Shown one piece after another: positions 42,480 to 54,550 of a DNA stretch of 63,233 nucleotides. The notes below the pieces were generated by a model. It was given only the letters and a program-made list of their open reading frames with translations. It ran no database searches and was not told the DNA's origin. This stretch comes from an uncultured Rhizobiaceae bacterium. GTDB taxonomy: Bacteria; Pseudomonadota; Alphaproteobacteria; Rhizobiales; Rhizobiaceae. How positions within the stretch are numbered: the first letter of the stretch is position 1; each line of letters begins with the position of its first letter. A program made the translations under genes and the position numbers. The DNA is taken from contig CAMYMG010000111.1 in assembly GCA_947259295.1 (NCBI GenBank), positions 1-63,233 of the forward strand, in the 5' to 3' direction.

Positions 42480-43226
42480 ATGGCAATCGATATCGGGTAT
42501 GTGAGCGCGGTCGGGGCGGGAGCCGTGTCGTTCCTGTCGCCCTGCGTGCTGCCGCTGGTGCCGCCCTATCTCTGCTACATGGCCGGCGTGACGGTCGAGG
42601 ACTTTCGGGCCGACGGCGAGGTCGCGGCGCGCTCGGGGGCGCGGACCGCGCTCCTGACGTCTTCGCTGGCCTTCGTGCTCGGCTTCAGCACGGTTTTCGT
42701 GATGCTCGGCGCCGGCGCCTCGACGATCGGCCACTTCCTGCGGGTCTGGCAGGAGCCGCTGGCGATGGCCGCGGGCGTGCTGATCATCCTGATGGGGCTG
42801 AATTTCCTCGGCCTGATCCGCATTCCCTTCCTGTCGCGCGAGGCGCGCTTCCAGAGCCAGGGCAAGCCGGCGAGCGCGGTCGCCGCCTATATGATGGGCC
42901 TTGCCTTCGCCTTCGGCTGGACGCCCTGCATCGGACCGGTGCTGGGACCGATCCTGACGCTTGCCGGCGGACGCGAGACGGTGGGCGAGGGGGCGCTGCT
43001 GCTCGCGGCCTATTCGCTGGGGCTCGGCATTCCGTTCCTGATCGCGGCGCTGTTTTCGGGCGCCTTCATGCGCTTCCTGCAGAAGTTCAGGGTGCATCTC
43101 GGGCGTGTCGAGAAGGCGATCGGCGGCCTGCTGGTGATTGCCGGGGTGCTGTTCCTCACCGGCGGCATCCAGACGGCTTCATACTGGCTGCTGGAGACCT
43201 TTCCGGCGCTCGGAAGGCTCGGCTGA
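42480..43226 (+). CDS. ccdA: Cytochrome c biogenesis protein CcdA
   Basis: 248 residues with six hydrophobic segments. CcdA carries electrons from cytoplasmic thioredoxin across the inner membrane to periplasmic thiol proteins for cytochrome c maturation. The two redox cysteines are in SFLSPCVLPLVPP (C22) and GWTPCIGPVLGP (C150), the standard pair. The preceding 107 bp have no obvious promoter. It is convergent with a 65-residue hypothetical gene. Confidence 0.95.
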   Translation: MAIDIGYVSAVGAGAVSFLSPCVLPLVPPYLCYMAGVTVEDFRADGEVAARSGARTALLTSSLAFVLGFSTVFVMLGAGASTIGHFLRVWQEPLAMAAGVLIILMGLNFLGLIRIPFLSREARFQSQGKPASAVAAYMMGLAFAFGWTPCIGPVLGPILTLAGGRETVGEGALLLAAYSLGLGIPFLIAALFSGAFMRFLQKFRVHLGRVEKAIGGLLVIAGVLFLTGGIQTASYWLLETFPALGRLG

Positions 43227-43235
43227 CGCGAAGGC

Positions 43236-43433
43236 TCAGGCCTGCGGAAGGCGCGCCTCGGTGATGAACTCCGGCAGGTTTTCCCTGACCTTCGACAGGA
43301 GCAACTCGCCTTCCGACTTCGAGTAGACCGGCTCGCAGGCGAGCAGTTCGCCATCAACGACCACGACGGCAAGCATCGGCATGTCGGGGGCCGGAGGGTC
43401 GTATATTGCCAGCTTTGTCGTGGGCATCGTCAT
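43236..43433 (-). CDS. Small conserved hypothetical protein (65 aa)
   Basis: 65 residues, with no signal peptide or membrane segment. The sequence MPMLAVVVVDGELLACEPVYSKSEGE suggests a small beta-hairpin followed by a helix (GELLLSKVRENLPEFITEARLP). The stop lies 9 nt from the convergent ccdA stop. I cannot assign a family. Codon usage resembles that of the surrounding genes. A modest AGGAATG start context supports translation. Confidence 0.6.
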   Translation of the reverse strand: MTMPTTKLAIYDPPAPDMPMLAVVVVDGELLACEPVYSKSEGELLLSKVRENLPEFITEARLPQA

Positions 43434-43528
43434 TCCTGTGTTCAGTCGGTGGCCAAACCAGGCGTCGGCGAACAGTTTTCACGCATACCGGTTGATTCGC
43501 CGACTTATGACATGCCGATGTGGCAGGA

Positions 43529-43557
43529 TTGGAGCAGATCACCTTGGGTGCTAGAAC
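43529..43557 (+). promoter_or_regulatory. Probable promoter of glmU
   Basis: TTGGAG (43529-43534), 17-nt spacer and TAGAAC (43552-43557), 37 bp before the glmU ATG. Position and spacing are right; hexamers are moderate. Confidence 0.45.
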
Positions 43558-43594
43558 ATGCCGCGAATCCAGCCGCCGATACGGAAACCCCAGC

Positions 43595-44950
43595 ATGTCG
43601 AAACGATCCTGCCTTTCGATCATCCTTGCCGCCGGCGAGGGCACGCGCATGAAGAGCAGCAAGCCGAAGGTGCTGCACGAGATTGCCGGCCTGCCCATGG
43701 TGGCGCATGTCTTGGCTGCTGCGGCCGAAGCCGGCGGTACCGAGACAGCGCTGGTGGTCGGGCATGGCGGCGAGGAAGTGGGCCGGGTCGCTGCACGGCT
43801 TGCCGCGTCGCCGGAGATCTTCGTGCAGGAACAGAGGCTTGGCACCGGCCACGCCGTGCTGGCGGCGCGCGCGGCGATCGAGCGCGGCTATGATGACATT
43901 CTGGTGATGTTCGGCGATACGCCACTGGTCGAGCCGGCGGTGCTTCTGGAAGCACGCAGGCGACTGGCCGAGGGCGCGGCTGTGGCCGTGGTCGGCTTCC
44001 GCCCGCACAATCCGGCCGGCTATGGCAGGCTGATCGTCGTCGATGGGAAACTGGTGGCGATCCGCGAGGACAAGGATGCCTCGGCGGCCGAGAAAGAGAT
44101 CGGCTTCTGCAATGGCGGCTTGATGGCGATTGCGGGCAGCCACGCCCTGGCTCTGCTCGACAAGGTGGGCAACGCCAATGCCAAGGGCGAGTATTATCTC
44201 ACCGACATCGTCGCGATCGCGGCCGAGGCCGGGCTCGACGTGGTGGCGACCGAAGCGAGCGCGGAAAGCGTGCTCGGCATCAACAACCGGGCGGAACTCG
44301 CCGAGGCGGAAGCCATATGGCAGCACCGCCGGCGGCGCGCCGCGATGCTGTCGGGCGTCACGCTGATTGCGCCCGAAACGGTGCATTTCTCGCACGATAC
44401 CGAGATCGGCCAGGACACGCTGGTCGAGCCGAATGTCTGGTTCGGCCCGGGCGTGGAGGTGGCTGAAGGGGCAAAGATCCACGCGTTCAGCCATATAGAG
44501 GGGGCGACGATCGCGTCGGGCTGCGATGTCGGGCCGTTCGCGCGGCTCAGGCCCGGCGCAGACCTGCAGGAAAAGGCCAAGGTCGGCAATTTCTGCGAGG
44601 TGAAGAAGGCGACGATCGAGAAGGGCGCAAAGGTCAATCACCTGACCTATATCGGCGATGCGCGGGTCGGCGCGGGCGCCAATATCGGCGCCGGCACGGT
44701 GACCTGCAATTATGACGGCTACTCGAAGTTCTTCACCGATATCGGCGACGGCGCCTTTGTCGGGTCGAACTCGTCGCTTGTCGCCCCGGTGACGATCGGC
44801 AACGGCGCCTATGTCGCGTCAGGCAGCGTCATCACTGAAAGCGTGCCGGAAGATGCACTGGCCTTCGGACGTGCCCGCCAGAAGACACTGCCCGGCAAGG
44901 GAAAGTCGCTGCGGGAACTCAGAGCATCGGCCGCAGCCGCGAAAAAGTGA
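43595..44950 (+). CDS. glmU: Bifunctional GlmU (uridyltransferase and acetyltransferase)
   Basis: 451 residues. GlmU acetylates glucosamine 1-phosphate and couples it to UTP, giving UDP-N-acetylglucosamine for peptidoglycan and lipopolysaccharide. The N-terminal uridyltransferase has [19 protein letters not shown] at residues 10-28. The C-terminal left-handed beta helix (about 250-450) contains [19 protein letters not shown]. The frame is open upstream to 43520, but ATG 43595 gives the family start [16 protein letters not shown]. The next enzyme of the pathway, glmS, follows 142 bp downstream. Confidence 0.97.
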   Translation: MSKRSCLSIILAAGEGTRMKSSKPKVLHEIAGLPMVAHVLAAAAEAGGTETALVVGHGGEEVGRVAARLAASPEIFVQEQRLGTGHAVLAARAAIERGYDDILVMFGDTPLVEPAVLLEARRRLAEGAAVAVVGFRPHNPAGYGRLIVVDGKLVAIREDKDASAAEKEIGFCNGGLMAIAGSHALALLDKVGNANAKGEYYLTDIVAIAAEAGLDVVATEASAESVLGINNRAELAEAEAIWQHRRRRAAMLSGVTLIAPETVHFSHDTEIGQDTLVEPNVWFGPGVEVAEGAKIHAFSHIEGATIASGCDVGPFARLRPGADLQEKAKVGNFCEVKKATIEKGAKVNHLTYIGDARVGAGANIGAGTVTCNYDGYSKFFTDIGDGAFVGSNSSLVAPVTIGNGAYVASGSVITESVPEDALAFGRARQKTLPGKGKSLRELRASAAAAKK

Positions 44951-45092
44951 AGCTTCGCGGTAACCCGATCTCAATCGCCCCGTGCCATCCTGCCCGCTGA
45001 TACGCAACGAAACTCAAATTGACTTTCGCGATGCCGCGACGGTCCGTAAACAGGCGTTGACCGCTTAACCGGGCGGGAACGGGGCAGATAGA

Positions 45093-46916
45093 ATGTGTGG
45101 AATTGTCGGGATCGTCGGCCGCTCTCCGGTCGCGCCGCTCATTGTCGATGCGCTGAAGCGGCTCGAATACCGGGGTTATGACTCCGCCGGCGTGGCGACC
45201 ATCGAGGCAGGCCAGCTGGCGCGCCGGCGCGCCGAGGGCAAGCTCATCAACCTGGAGCGCCGGCTGAAGGAAGAGCCGCTCGACGGCAATATCGGCATCG
45301 GCCACACCCGCTGGGCCACGCATGGCGTTCCCAACGAGACCAACGCACATCCCCACTTCTCCGAAGGCGTCGGCATCGTCCACAACGGCATCATCGAGAA
45401 CTTCGCGGAGCTGCGCGATGAACTGGTGCGCGACGGCTACGCCTTCTCCTCGCAGACCGACACGGAGGTCGTCGCCCATCTGGTGGCGCGCGAACTGGCG
45501 CGCGGCGAAACCCCGGTCAAGGCGGCGCACAACGCGCTGAAGCGGCTCGAGGGGGCATTCGCGCTCGCCATCATGTTCACCAGCGACGAGGACCTGATCG
45601 TCGGCGCCCGCAACGGACCGCCGCTCGCTGTCGGCCATGGCAAGGGCGAGATGTTCCTAGGCTCGGACGCGATCGCGCTCGCCCCCTTCACCAATTCGAT
45701 AACCTATCTCGAGGACGGCGACTGGGCAGTGGTGCGCAGTAACGAGGTCAGCATTTTCGACATGGAAGGCCGCAAGGTCGACCGCAAGCGCCAGCAGTCG
45801 CTGTCCACCAGCTTCATGGTCGACAAGGGCAATCACCGCCATTTCATGGAGAAGGAAATCCATGAACAGCCGGAGGTGATCTCGCACACGTTGGCGCATT
45901 ATCTCGATTTCGCCAGCGGCGCCTCGAAGCCGCTCGACCTGCCCTTCGACTTCGCCACGATTGGCCGGCTTGCCATCTCGGCCTGCGGCACCGCCTTTCT
46001 TGCCGGGCTGATCAGCAAATACTGGTTTGAACGCTATGCGCGGCTGCCGGTGGATATCGATGTGGCATCGGAGTTCCGCTATCGCGAGATGCCGCTGTCG
46101 GACAAGGATGCCGCCTTCTTCATCTCGCAGTCGGGCGAGACCGCCGACACGCTGGCATCGCTGCGCTACTGCCGCGGCGCCGGCATGAAGATCGGCGCCG
46201 TCGTCAATGTGCGTGAATCGACCATGGCGCGCGAATCCGACGTCGTGCTGCCGACGCTGGCGGGACCGGAAATCGGCGTCGCCTCGACCAAGGCCTTCAC
46301 CTGCCAGCTCTCGGTACTGGCCGCACTCGCGGTCCGCGCCGGGGTGGCGCGCGGTACGATCTCGCGCGAGCAGGAGAGGGCGCTGGTGCACGACCTTGCG
46401 GAAACGCCGCGCTTCGCCAATCAGGTGCTGAAGCTCGACGGACAGATAGAACAGCTGGCGCGTGAACTGTCGCGCTACAAGCACGTGCTCTATCTCGGCC
46501 GCGACACCAACTTTCCGCTCGCCATGGAAGGCGCGCTGAAACTCAAGGAAATCTCCTACATCCATGCCGAAGGCTATGCGGCCGGCGAGCTCAAGCACGG
46601 GCCGATCGCCCTGATCGACGAGAACATGCCGGTCATCGTGATCGCGCCGCATGACCGCATCTTCGAAAAGACCGTTTCCAACATGCAGGAAGTGGCGGCG
46701 CGCGGCGGCAAGATCGTCCTAATCACCGACCAGAAGGGCGCGGCGCAGTCCTCGATCAATACGCTCGAGACGATCGTCCTGCCGGACGTGCCGGAGATCA
46801 TCTCGCCGATCATCTATGCGCTGCCGATCCAGATGCTCGCCTATTTCACGGCGGTTTTCATGGGCACCGATGTCGACCAGCCGCGCAACCTCGCCAAATC
46901 GGTGACGGTCGAATAG
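45093..46916 (+). CDS. glmS: Glutamine-fructose-6-phosphate aminotransferase
   Basis: 607 residues. GlmS makes glucosamine 6-phosphate from fructose 6-phosphate and glutamine, the first step to UDP-GlcNAc. The catalytic Cys follows Met in MCGIVGIVG. The glutaminase domain covers about 1-220, and two SIS sugar isomerase domains cover about 285-430 and 455-600 (FFISQSGETADTLASLRYC and HAEGYAAGELKHGPIALID). It ends RNLAKSVTVE, as expected. No glmS ribozyme-like element was seen in the 142-bp upstream gap. Confidence 0.97.
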   Translation: MCGIVGIVGRSPVAPLIVDALKRLEYRGYDSAGVATIEAGQLARRRAEGKLINLERRLKEEPLDGNIGIGHTRWATHGVPNETNAHPHFSEGVGIVHNGIIENFAELRDELVRDGYAFSSQTDTEVVAHLVARELARGETPVKAAHNALKRLEGAFALAIMFTSDEDLIVGARNGPPLAVGHGKGEMFLGSDAIALAPFTNSITYLEDGDWAVVRSNEVSIFDMEGRKVDRKRQQSLSTSFMVDKGNHRHFMEKEIHEQPEVISHTLAHYLDFASGASKPLDLPFDFATIGRLAISACGTAFLAGLISKYWFERYARLPVDIDVASEFRYREMPLSDKDAAFFISQSGETADTLASLRYCRGAGMKIGAVVNVRESTMARESDVVLPTLAGPEIGVASTKAFTCQLSVLAALAVRAGVARGTISREQERALVHDLAETPRFANQVLKLDGQIEQLARELSRYKHVLYLGRDTNFPLAMEGALKLKEISYIHAEGYAAGELKHGPIALIDENMPVIVIAPHDRIFEKTVSNMQEVAARGGKIVLITDQKGAAQSSINTLETIVLPDVPEIISPIIYALPIQMLAYFTAVFMGTDVDQPRNLAKSVTVE

Positions 46917-46997
46917 ACGCAGGCACGCCTTAAAATCGCTGTTCCCTTGGCCTTACCTGTTCTCTAGTGTTGCAGCGCAACCAGAGCACCCAATCCA

Positions 46998-47714
46998 ATG
47001 TCGGACCATCCCAAATCAAGTTCGGCCATGATGCGCCTCAGGAATTATTTCCTGACCGGCTTTATCGTCACGGCGCCGCTGGCGATCACGGCCTATCTGG
47101 CATGGTCGTTCATCGGCTGGGTCGATTCGTGGGTGAAGCCCTATATTCCGGCGCGCTACAGCCCCGACACCTACCTGCCTTTCGCCGTGCCCGGCTTCGG
47201 GCTCTTCGTGGCGATCTTCCTGATCACCATGATCGGCTTCCTGACGGCCAATTTCGTCGGACGTACGATCGTGCGGCTCGGCGAGGACATTTTGGACCGC
47301 ATGCCGCTGGTGCGCAGCATCTATCGCGGGCTGAAGCAGATCTTCGAGACGGTGCTGTCCAACAAGGCGGACATGTTCCAGAAGGTCGCGATCATCGAGT
47401 ATCCGCGCCGCGGCACATGGTCGATCGTCTTCATTTCGAGCGAGAAGCCGAATGAGGTGACCGAGCGGCTCGAGCCGGAACTCAGCAAGACAGTTGCCGT
47501 CTTCATGCCCTCGACGCCAAACCCGACCACCGGCTACCTGCTCTACGTGCCGCGTTCGGAGGTGGTCGAGCTGTCGATGACGGTCGAGGAAGCGGCAAAG
47601 CTGGTGATCTCGGCCGGTCTCGTCGCGCCCGAGCGGCTGCCCCTGAAAAAGAACGGCAAGCAGGTCGCGGGGCTCGTCGAAGCCCGCGACGAAGGCGACA
47701 GGGCGGCCAGCTAA
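46998..47714 (+). CDS. DUF502 family membrane protein
   Basis: 238 residues, with two hydrophobic segments (about 20-45 and 60-85) followed by a cytoplasmic beta-rich part. Family blocks include GEDILDRMPLVRSIYRGLKQIFETV and STPNPTTGYLLYVPRSEVVEL. DUF502 (COG2928) function is unknown; homologues often lie near recG or glmS. Its stop overlaps the convergent recG end by 4 nt. Confidence 0.9.
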   Translation: MSDHPKSSSAMMRLRNYFLTGFIVTAPLAITAYLAWSFIGWVDSWVKPYIPARYSPDTYLPFAVPGFGLFVAIFLITMIGFLTANFVGRTIVRLGEDILDRMPLVRSIYRGLKQIFETVLSNKADMFQKVAIIEYPRRGTWSIVFISSEKPNEVTERLEPELSKTVAVFMPSTPNPTTGYLLYVPRSEVVELSMTVEEAAKLVISAGLVAPERLPLKKNGKQVAGLVEARDEGDRAAS

Positions 47715-49819
47715 CCAGCCCTGAGCAGGCGAACCGCCTCGTCGCGTCCAAAGAGGTAGAGCAGGATGCGCAGCGCCTCGCCCCGCGGCGAGGTCAGTTC
47801 CGGATCGCGGTTGAGGATCAGCCTTGCATCGTCGCGCGCGGTCTCGAGCAGGTCGGCATGAAACTCGATGCGCGCCACCTGAAAGCCCGGCGTGCCCGAC
47901 TGGCGAGTGCCGAGCAGTTCGCCTTCGCCGCGCAGCTTGAGATCTTCCTCCGAGATCAGGAACCCGTCCTCGGTCTCGCGCATGACGGAGAGGCGACGCT
48001 TGGCGGTCTCGCCGAGCGGGTCCTTGTAGAGCAGCACGCAGGATGAGGGTTTCGAGCCGCGCCCAACGCGGCCGCGGAGCTGATGCAACTGGGCGAGGCC
48101 GAAGCGTTCGGCATGCTCGATGACGATGATGGTGGCGTCCGGCACGTCGACGCCTACCTCGATGACGGTTGTGGCGACGAGGATGCGTGTTTCGCCCTCC
48201 TTGAAGGCGCGCATCGCCTCGTCCTTCTCGATGCCTTTCATACGGCCATGCACGAGGCCGACCGCATTGCCGAAATCCTGCGCGAGCACCGCGAAGCGGT
48301 CCTCGGCCGACATCAGCTTGATCTCCTCCGATTCCTCGACCAGCGGGCAGATCCAGTAGACCTTCTGGCCGTCGGCGACAGCATCGCGGATGCGGCCGAC
48401 GAGCTCGTCGATGCGGTCGAGCGGCAGGGTGACGGTGCGGATCGGCTGGCGGCCGGCCGGTTTTTCGGTGAGCCGCGAGACTTCCATGTCGCCGAAGGCG
48501 GTGAGGACCAGCGTGCGCGGAATGGGGGTGGCCGTCATCACCAGCATGTCGGGCGCTTCGCCCTTGGCGGTGATGGCAAGGCGCTGGTGGACGCCGAAGC
48601 GGTGCTGCTCGTCGACGACGACGAAGACGAGGTCGCGGAATTTCACCGGCTCCTGGAACAGCGCGTGGGTACCGACGACGATGTCGATCGAGCCGTCGGC
48701 GAGACGAGCCAGCGTTTCGGCGCGGTCGCGGCCCTTTTCGCGGCCGGTCAGGATGCCGACTGCGAGCCCTGCCTTTTCGGCCAGCGGCGCGATGGTGGCG
48801 AGGTGCTGGCGTGCCAGGATCTCGGTCGGCGCCATGATGGCGGCCTGGCCGCCGGCTTCCACGGCGCGCGCCATGGCAAGCAGGGCAACGACGGTCTTGC
48901 CCGAGCCGACATCGCCCTGCAGCAGGCGCAGCATGCGTTCGGGCCGGGCAAGGTCGGCGATGATTTCCGACAGCGTGAACTCCTGCGAACCTGTCAGGCC
49001 ATAGGGCAGCGCGGCGCGCAGCGCCTTTTCAATCCGGCCGTCGCCGATCAGCGGGCGGCCGGAATATTTGCGGCGCCGGGCGCGGATCAGCGCCAGCGAC
49101 ACCTGGCCGGCGAGGAACTCGTCATAGGCGAGGCGACGCCAGGCGGCACCCTCGGGCGAAATGTCGAGCGGGTCCTGCGGATCGTGCAGCCGGGCAAGTG
49201 CGGAGGGCAGCGGCGGAAAACTGTGGCGGCGTGCGACGTCGGCGTCGAGCCAGTCGGGCAGGATCGGCAGCCGTGCCCGGGCCTGGGCGAGGGCGCGGCG
49301 CAGTACCTTGGTCGAGAGGCCGGCGGTCATCGGATAGACCGGCTCGACGAGCGGCAGGGAGGCGGCGTCGCCGGCAAGCGCGATATGGTCGGGATGGACC
49401 ATCGAGGGGCGGCCGTTGAACCATTCCATGCGGCCCGAGACGACGACGTCCTCGCCAACCGGCAGCGCCTTTTCGAGATAGGCTGCATGGGCGTGGAAGA
49501 AGGTCAGCGCGATCTCGCCGGTCTCGTCGAAGGCGAAAACGCGGTATGGCACCGACCGATTGCCGCGCGGCGGCGGCTGGTGGCGGTCGACGCGCAGGTC
49601 TAGCGTGACGATGGCGCCCTGGGCCGAGCCGGCGATGCCTGGACGGTTGCGGCGGTCGATGACGGTGTGCGGCAAGACGAAGAGCAGATCGCCGACGCGC
49701 GCCTGCCGGTCACCGAGATCAGCAGGCACGATCTTCTCGATCAGGCCCGCGACTTTCGGGCCAACCCCTTCGAGCGAGGTGATGGGGGCAAAGAGCGGAT
49801 CGAGGAGGGAAGGACGCAT
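47711..49819 (-). CDS. recG: ATP-dependent DNA helicase RecG
   Basis: 702 residues. RecG reverses stalled replication forks and remodels branched DNA. The wedge OB-fold domain is N-terminal (about 15-175), Walker A is in LLQGDVGSGKTVVALLAM near residue 301, the DEQH box in VVDEQHRFGVHQRL near 401, and a TRG-like motif follows the second helicase lobe (ATTVIEVGVDVPDATIIVIE). It is divergent from sdhE-mfd, another DNA repair pair. Confidence 0.97.
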   Translation of the reverse strand: MRPSLLDPLFAPITSLEGVGPKVAGLIEKIVPADLGDRQARVGDLLFVLPHTVIDRRNRPGIAGSAQGAIVTLDLRVDRHQPPPRGNRSVPYRVFAFDETGEIALTFFHAHAAYLEKALPVGEDVVVSGRMEWFNGRPSMVHPDHIALAGDAASLPLVEPVYPMTAGLSTKVLRRALAQARARLPILPDWLDADVARRHSFPPLPSALARLHDPQDPLDISPEGAAWRRLAYDEFLAGQVSLALIRARRRKYSGRPLIGDGRIEKALRAALPYGLTGSQEFTLSEIIADLARPERMLRLLQGDVGSGKTVVALLAMARAVEAGGQAAIMAPTEILARQHLATIAPLAEKAGLAVGILTGREKGRDRAETLARLADGSIDIVVGTHALFQEPVKFRDLVFVVVDEQHRFGVHQRLAITAKGEAPDMLVMTATPIPRTLVLTAFGDMEVSRLTEKPAGRQPIRTVTLPLDRIDELVGRIRDAVADGQKVYWICPLVEESEEIKLMSAEDRFAVLAQDFGNAVGLVHGRMKGIEKDEAMRAFKEGETRILVATTVIEVGVDVPDATIIVIEHAERFGLAQLHQLRGRVGRGSKPSSCVLLYKDPLGETAKRRLSVMRETEDGFLISEEDLKLRGEGELLGTRQSGTPGFQVARIEFHADLLETARDDARLILNRDPELTSPRGEALRILLYLFGRDEAVRLLRAG

Positions 49820-49854
49820 CGTGTCAGCTTAGGCCGCCTCGGGGCATGCGCAAG

Positions 49855-49883
49855 GCTGACAGGATGGCCTATCCACGCTATAT
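49855..49883 (+). promoter_or_regulatory. Probable promoter of sdhE-mfd
   Basis: GCTGAC (49855-49860), a 17-nt spacer and CTATAT (49878-49883). The -10 and following TGCGCGCT match the rpsB promoter region closely. Start point about 49890, just ahead of the sdhE ATG at 49912. Confidence 0.55.
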
Positions 49884-49911
49884 GCGCGCTTCAACGTAGG
49901 GCAGACACGGC

Positions 49912-50199
49912 ATGAGCGGGACGACGCGATCAAGTGAGGGGCTGGACCCGCGCCGGCGCAAGCTGCTGTTCCGCTCCTGGCATCGCGGTATCCGCGAGAT
50001 GGACCTCATTCTCGGCAGCTTCGCCGACGCCGAGATGGCGACCTTGACCTTGGACGAACTCGACCAATATGAGAGGCTGCTTGAGCTTCAGGACGCCGAT
50101 CTGCTCTCCTGGGTGACGGGCGAAAGCACTGTTCCGGAAATCCACCAGACGGCCCTGCTGAAAAGGATCGTGGCGAGCCGCGCCCATGTCGCGATCTGA
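49912..50199 (+). CDS. sdhE: FAD assembly factor SdhE
   Basis: 95 residues. SdhE promotes covalent flavinylation of succinate dehydrogenase subunit A. The conserved RGxxE motif is RGIRE at residues 25-29, followed by MDLILGSFADAEM. It starts in an open frame right after the promoter. mfd follows after 11 nt, and the order recG (divergent), sdhE, mfd is usual in rhizobia. Confidence 0.93.
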   Translation: MSGTTRSSEGLDPRRRKLLFRSWHRGIREMDLILGSFADAEMATLTLDELDQYERLLELQDADLLSWVTGESTVPEIHQTALLKRIVASRAHVAI

Positions 50200-50210
50200 A
50201 ACGTGAAATC

Positions 50211-53708
<3,498 letters not shown>

Positions 53709-53720
53709 GGCGCGAGGACC

Positions 53721-54146
53721 CTAGACGGCTTCGAGCGCTGCCCTGATCTTCTCGGCGTTGGCGGCGAGGATCTCGGGCTTTTCCATGTCGCCCGTGTGCG
53801 GCCGCAGCGGCACGCCCTCGAAACGCGGAATGATGTGGAAATGCAGGTGGAAGACCACCTGACCCCCGGCGGGCTCGTTGAACTGCTGCACGGTCACACC
53901 ATCGGCCGAGAAGGCGCGGAGCACGGCGCGTGCCAGCTTCTGCGTGGTGCGGGCGACGGCCGCAAGGCTGTCTACCTCGACGTCGAGGATGTTGCGCGCC
54001 GGCTTTTTCGGGATGACCAGGCAATGGCCGTCGCCGCGCGGCATGATGTCCATGAAGGCGAAGGTGTCGGCGTCCTCGTAGAGCTTGTGCGAGGGGATCT
54101 CGCCACGGAGGATTTTTGCGAAGATGTTGTCGTTCTCGTAGGTCAT
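53721..54146 (-). CDS. HIT family nucleotide-binding protein
   Basis: 141 residues, HINT/PKCI branch. The histidine triad is HLHFHII at residues 100-106, with H102 as the likely nucleophile. DNIFAKILRGEIPSHKLYED is the usual N-terminus and MDIMPRGDGHCLVIPKKP the first block. Enzymes of this branch hydrolyse AMP-lysine or related phosphoramidates; the in-cell substrate is unknown. It is convergent with mfd and divergent from an SMR gene. Confidence 0.94.
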   Translation of the reverse strand: MTYENDNIFAKILRGEIPSHKLYEDADTFAFMDIMPRGDGHCLVIPKKPARNILDVEVDSLAAVARTTQKLARAVLRAFSADGVTVQQFNEPAGGQVVFHLHFHIIPRFEGVPLRPHTGDMEKPEILAANAEKIRAALEAV

Positions 54147-54214
54147 GCGCGCTTTCCTGGAAATTGCGGTGCCATAATGGGCCGGCGAATCGCCTCGTTC
54201 AATGGCAGGGTCCG

Positions 54215-54550
54215 ATGGTCCTCAACTACGTCTACCTGATCGTCGCCATCCTGTTCGAGGTGGTCGCCACGACGGCGCTGAAGCAGACCGACGGATTCAC
54301 CCGGCTGATGCCGTCACTGGTGTCGATCGGCGGCTACGCGCTGGCCTTCTACTTCCTGTCGCTGCCGCTGCGCACCATGCCGGTCGGGGTCGTCTATGCG
54401 CTGTGGTGCGGCGCCGGCATCATCTTCATCACGGCGATCGGCTGGGTCTGGTTCCGCCAGGCGCTCGACCTGCCGGCGCTCGCCGGCATGGGGCTGATCA
54501 TGGCGGGCGTCGTCGTCATCAATCTGTTTTCGAAGACGATCGTTCACTGA
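54215..54550 (+). CDS. SMR family small multidrug-resistance-type transporter
   Basis: 111 residues with four hydrophobic segments. The essential membrane Glu is E15 in AILFEVVATTALK. The core features are GGYALAFYFLSLPLRTMPVGVVYALWCG and the C-terminal GLIMAGVVVINLFSK. Family members export cationic drugs or guanidinium by proton exchange as dimers; specificity is open. ATG 54215 is chosen over the upstream open frame to 54116. Its 3' end overlaps the convergent next gene by 32 nt. Confidence 0.92.
   Translation: MVLNYVYLIVAILFEVVATTALKQTDGFTRLMPSLVSIGGYALAFYFLSLPLRTMPVGVVYALWCGAGIIFITAIGWVWFRQALDLPALAGMGLIMAGVVVINLFSKTIVH

Noticed and set aside
44951..45092. glmS ribozyme or riboswitch before glmS
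   Set aside because: The element is typical of Gram-positive bacteria and no matching conserved core was seen.
48083..49603. 506-codon frame antisense to recG
   Set aside because: Shadow of recG; composition is low-complexity and without motifs.
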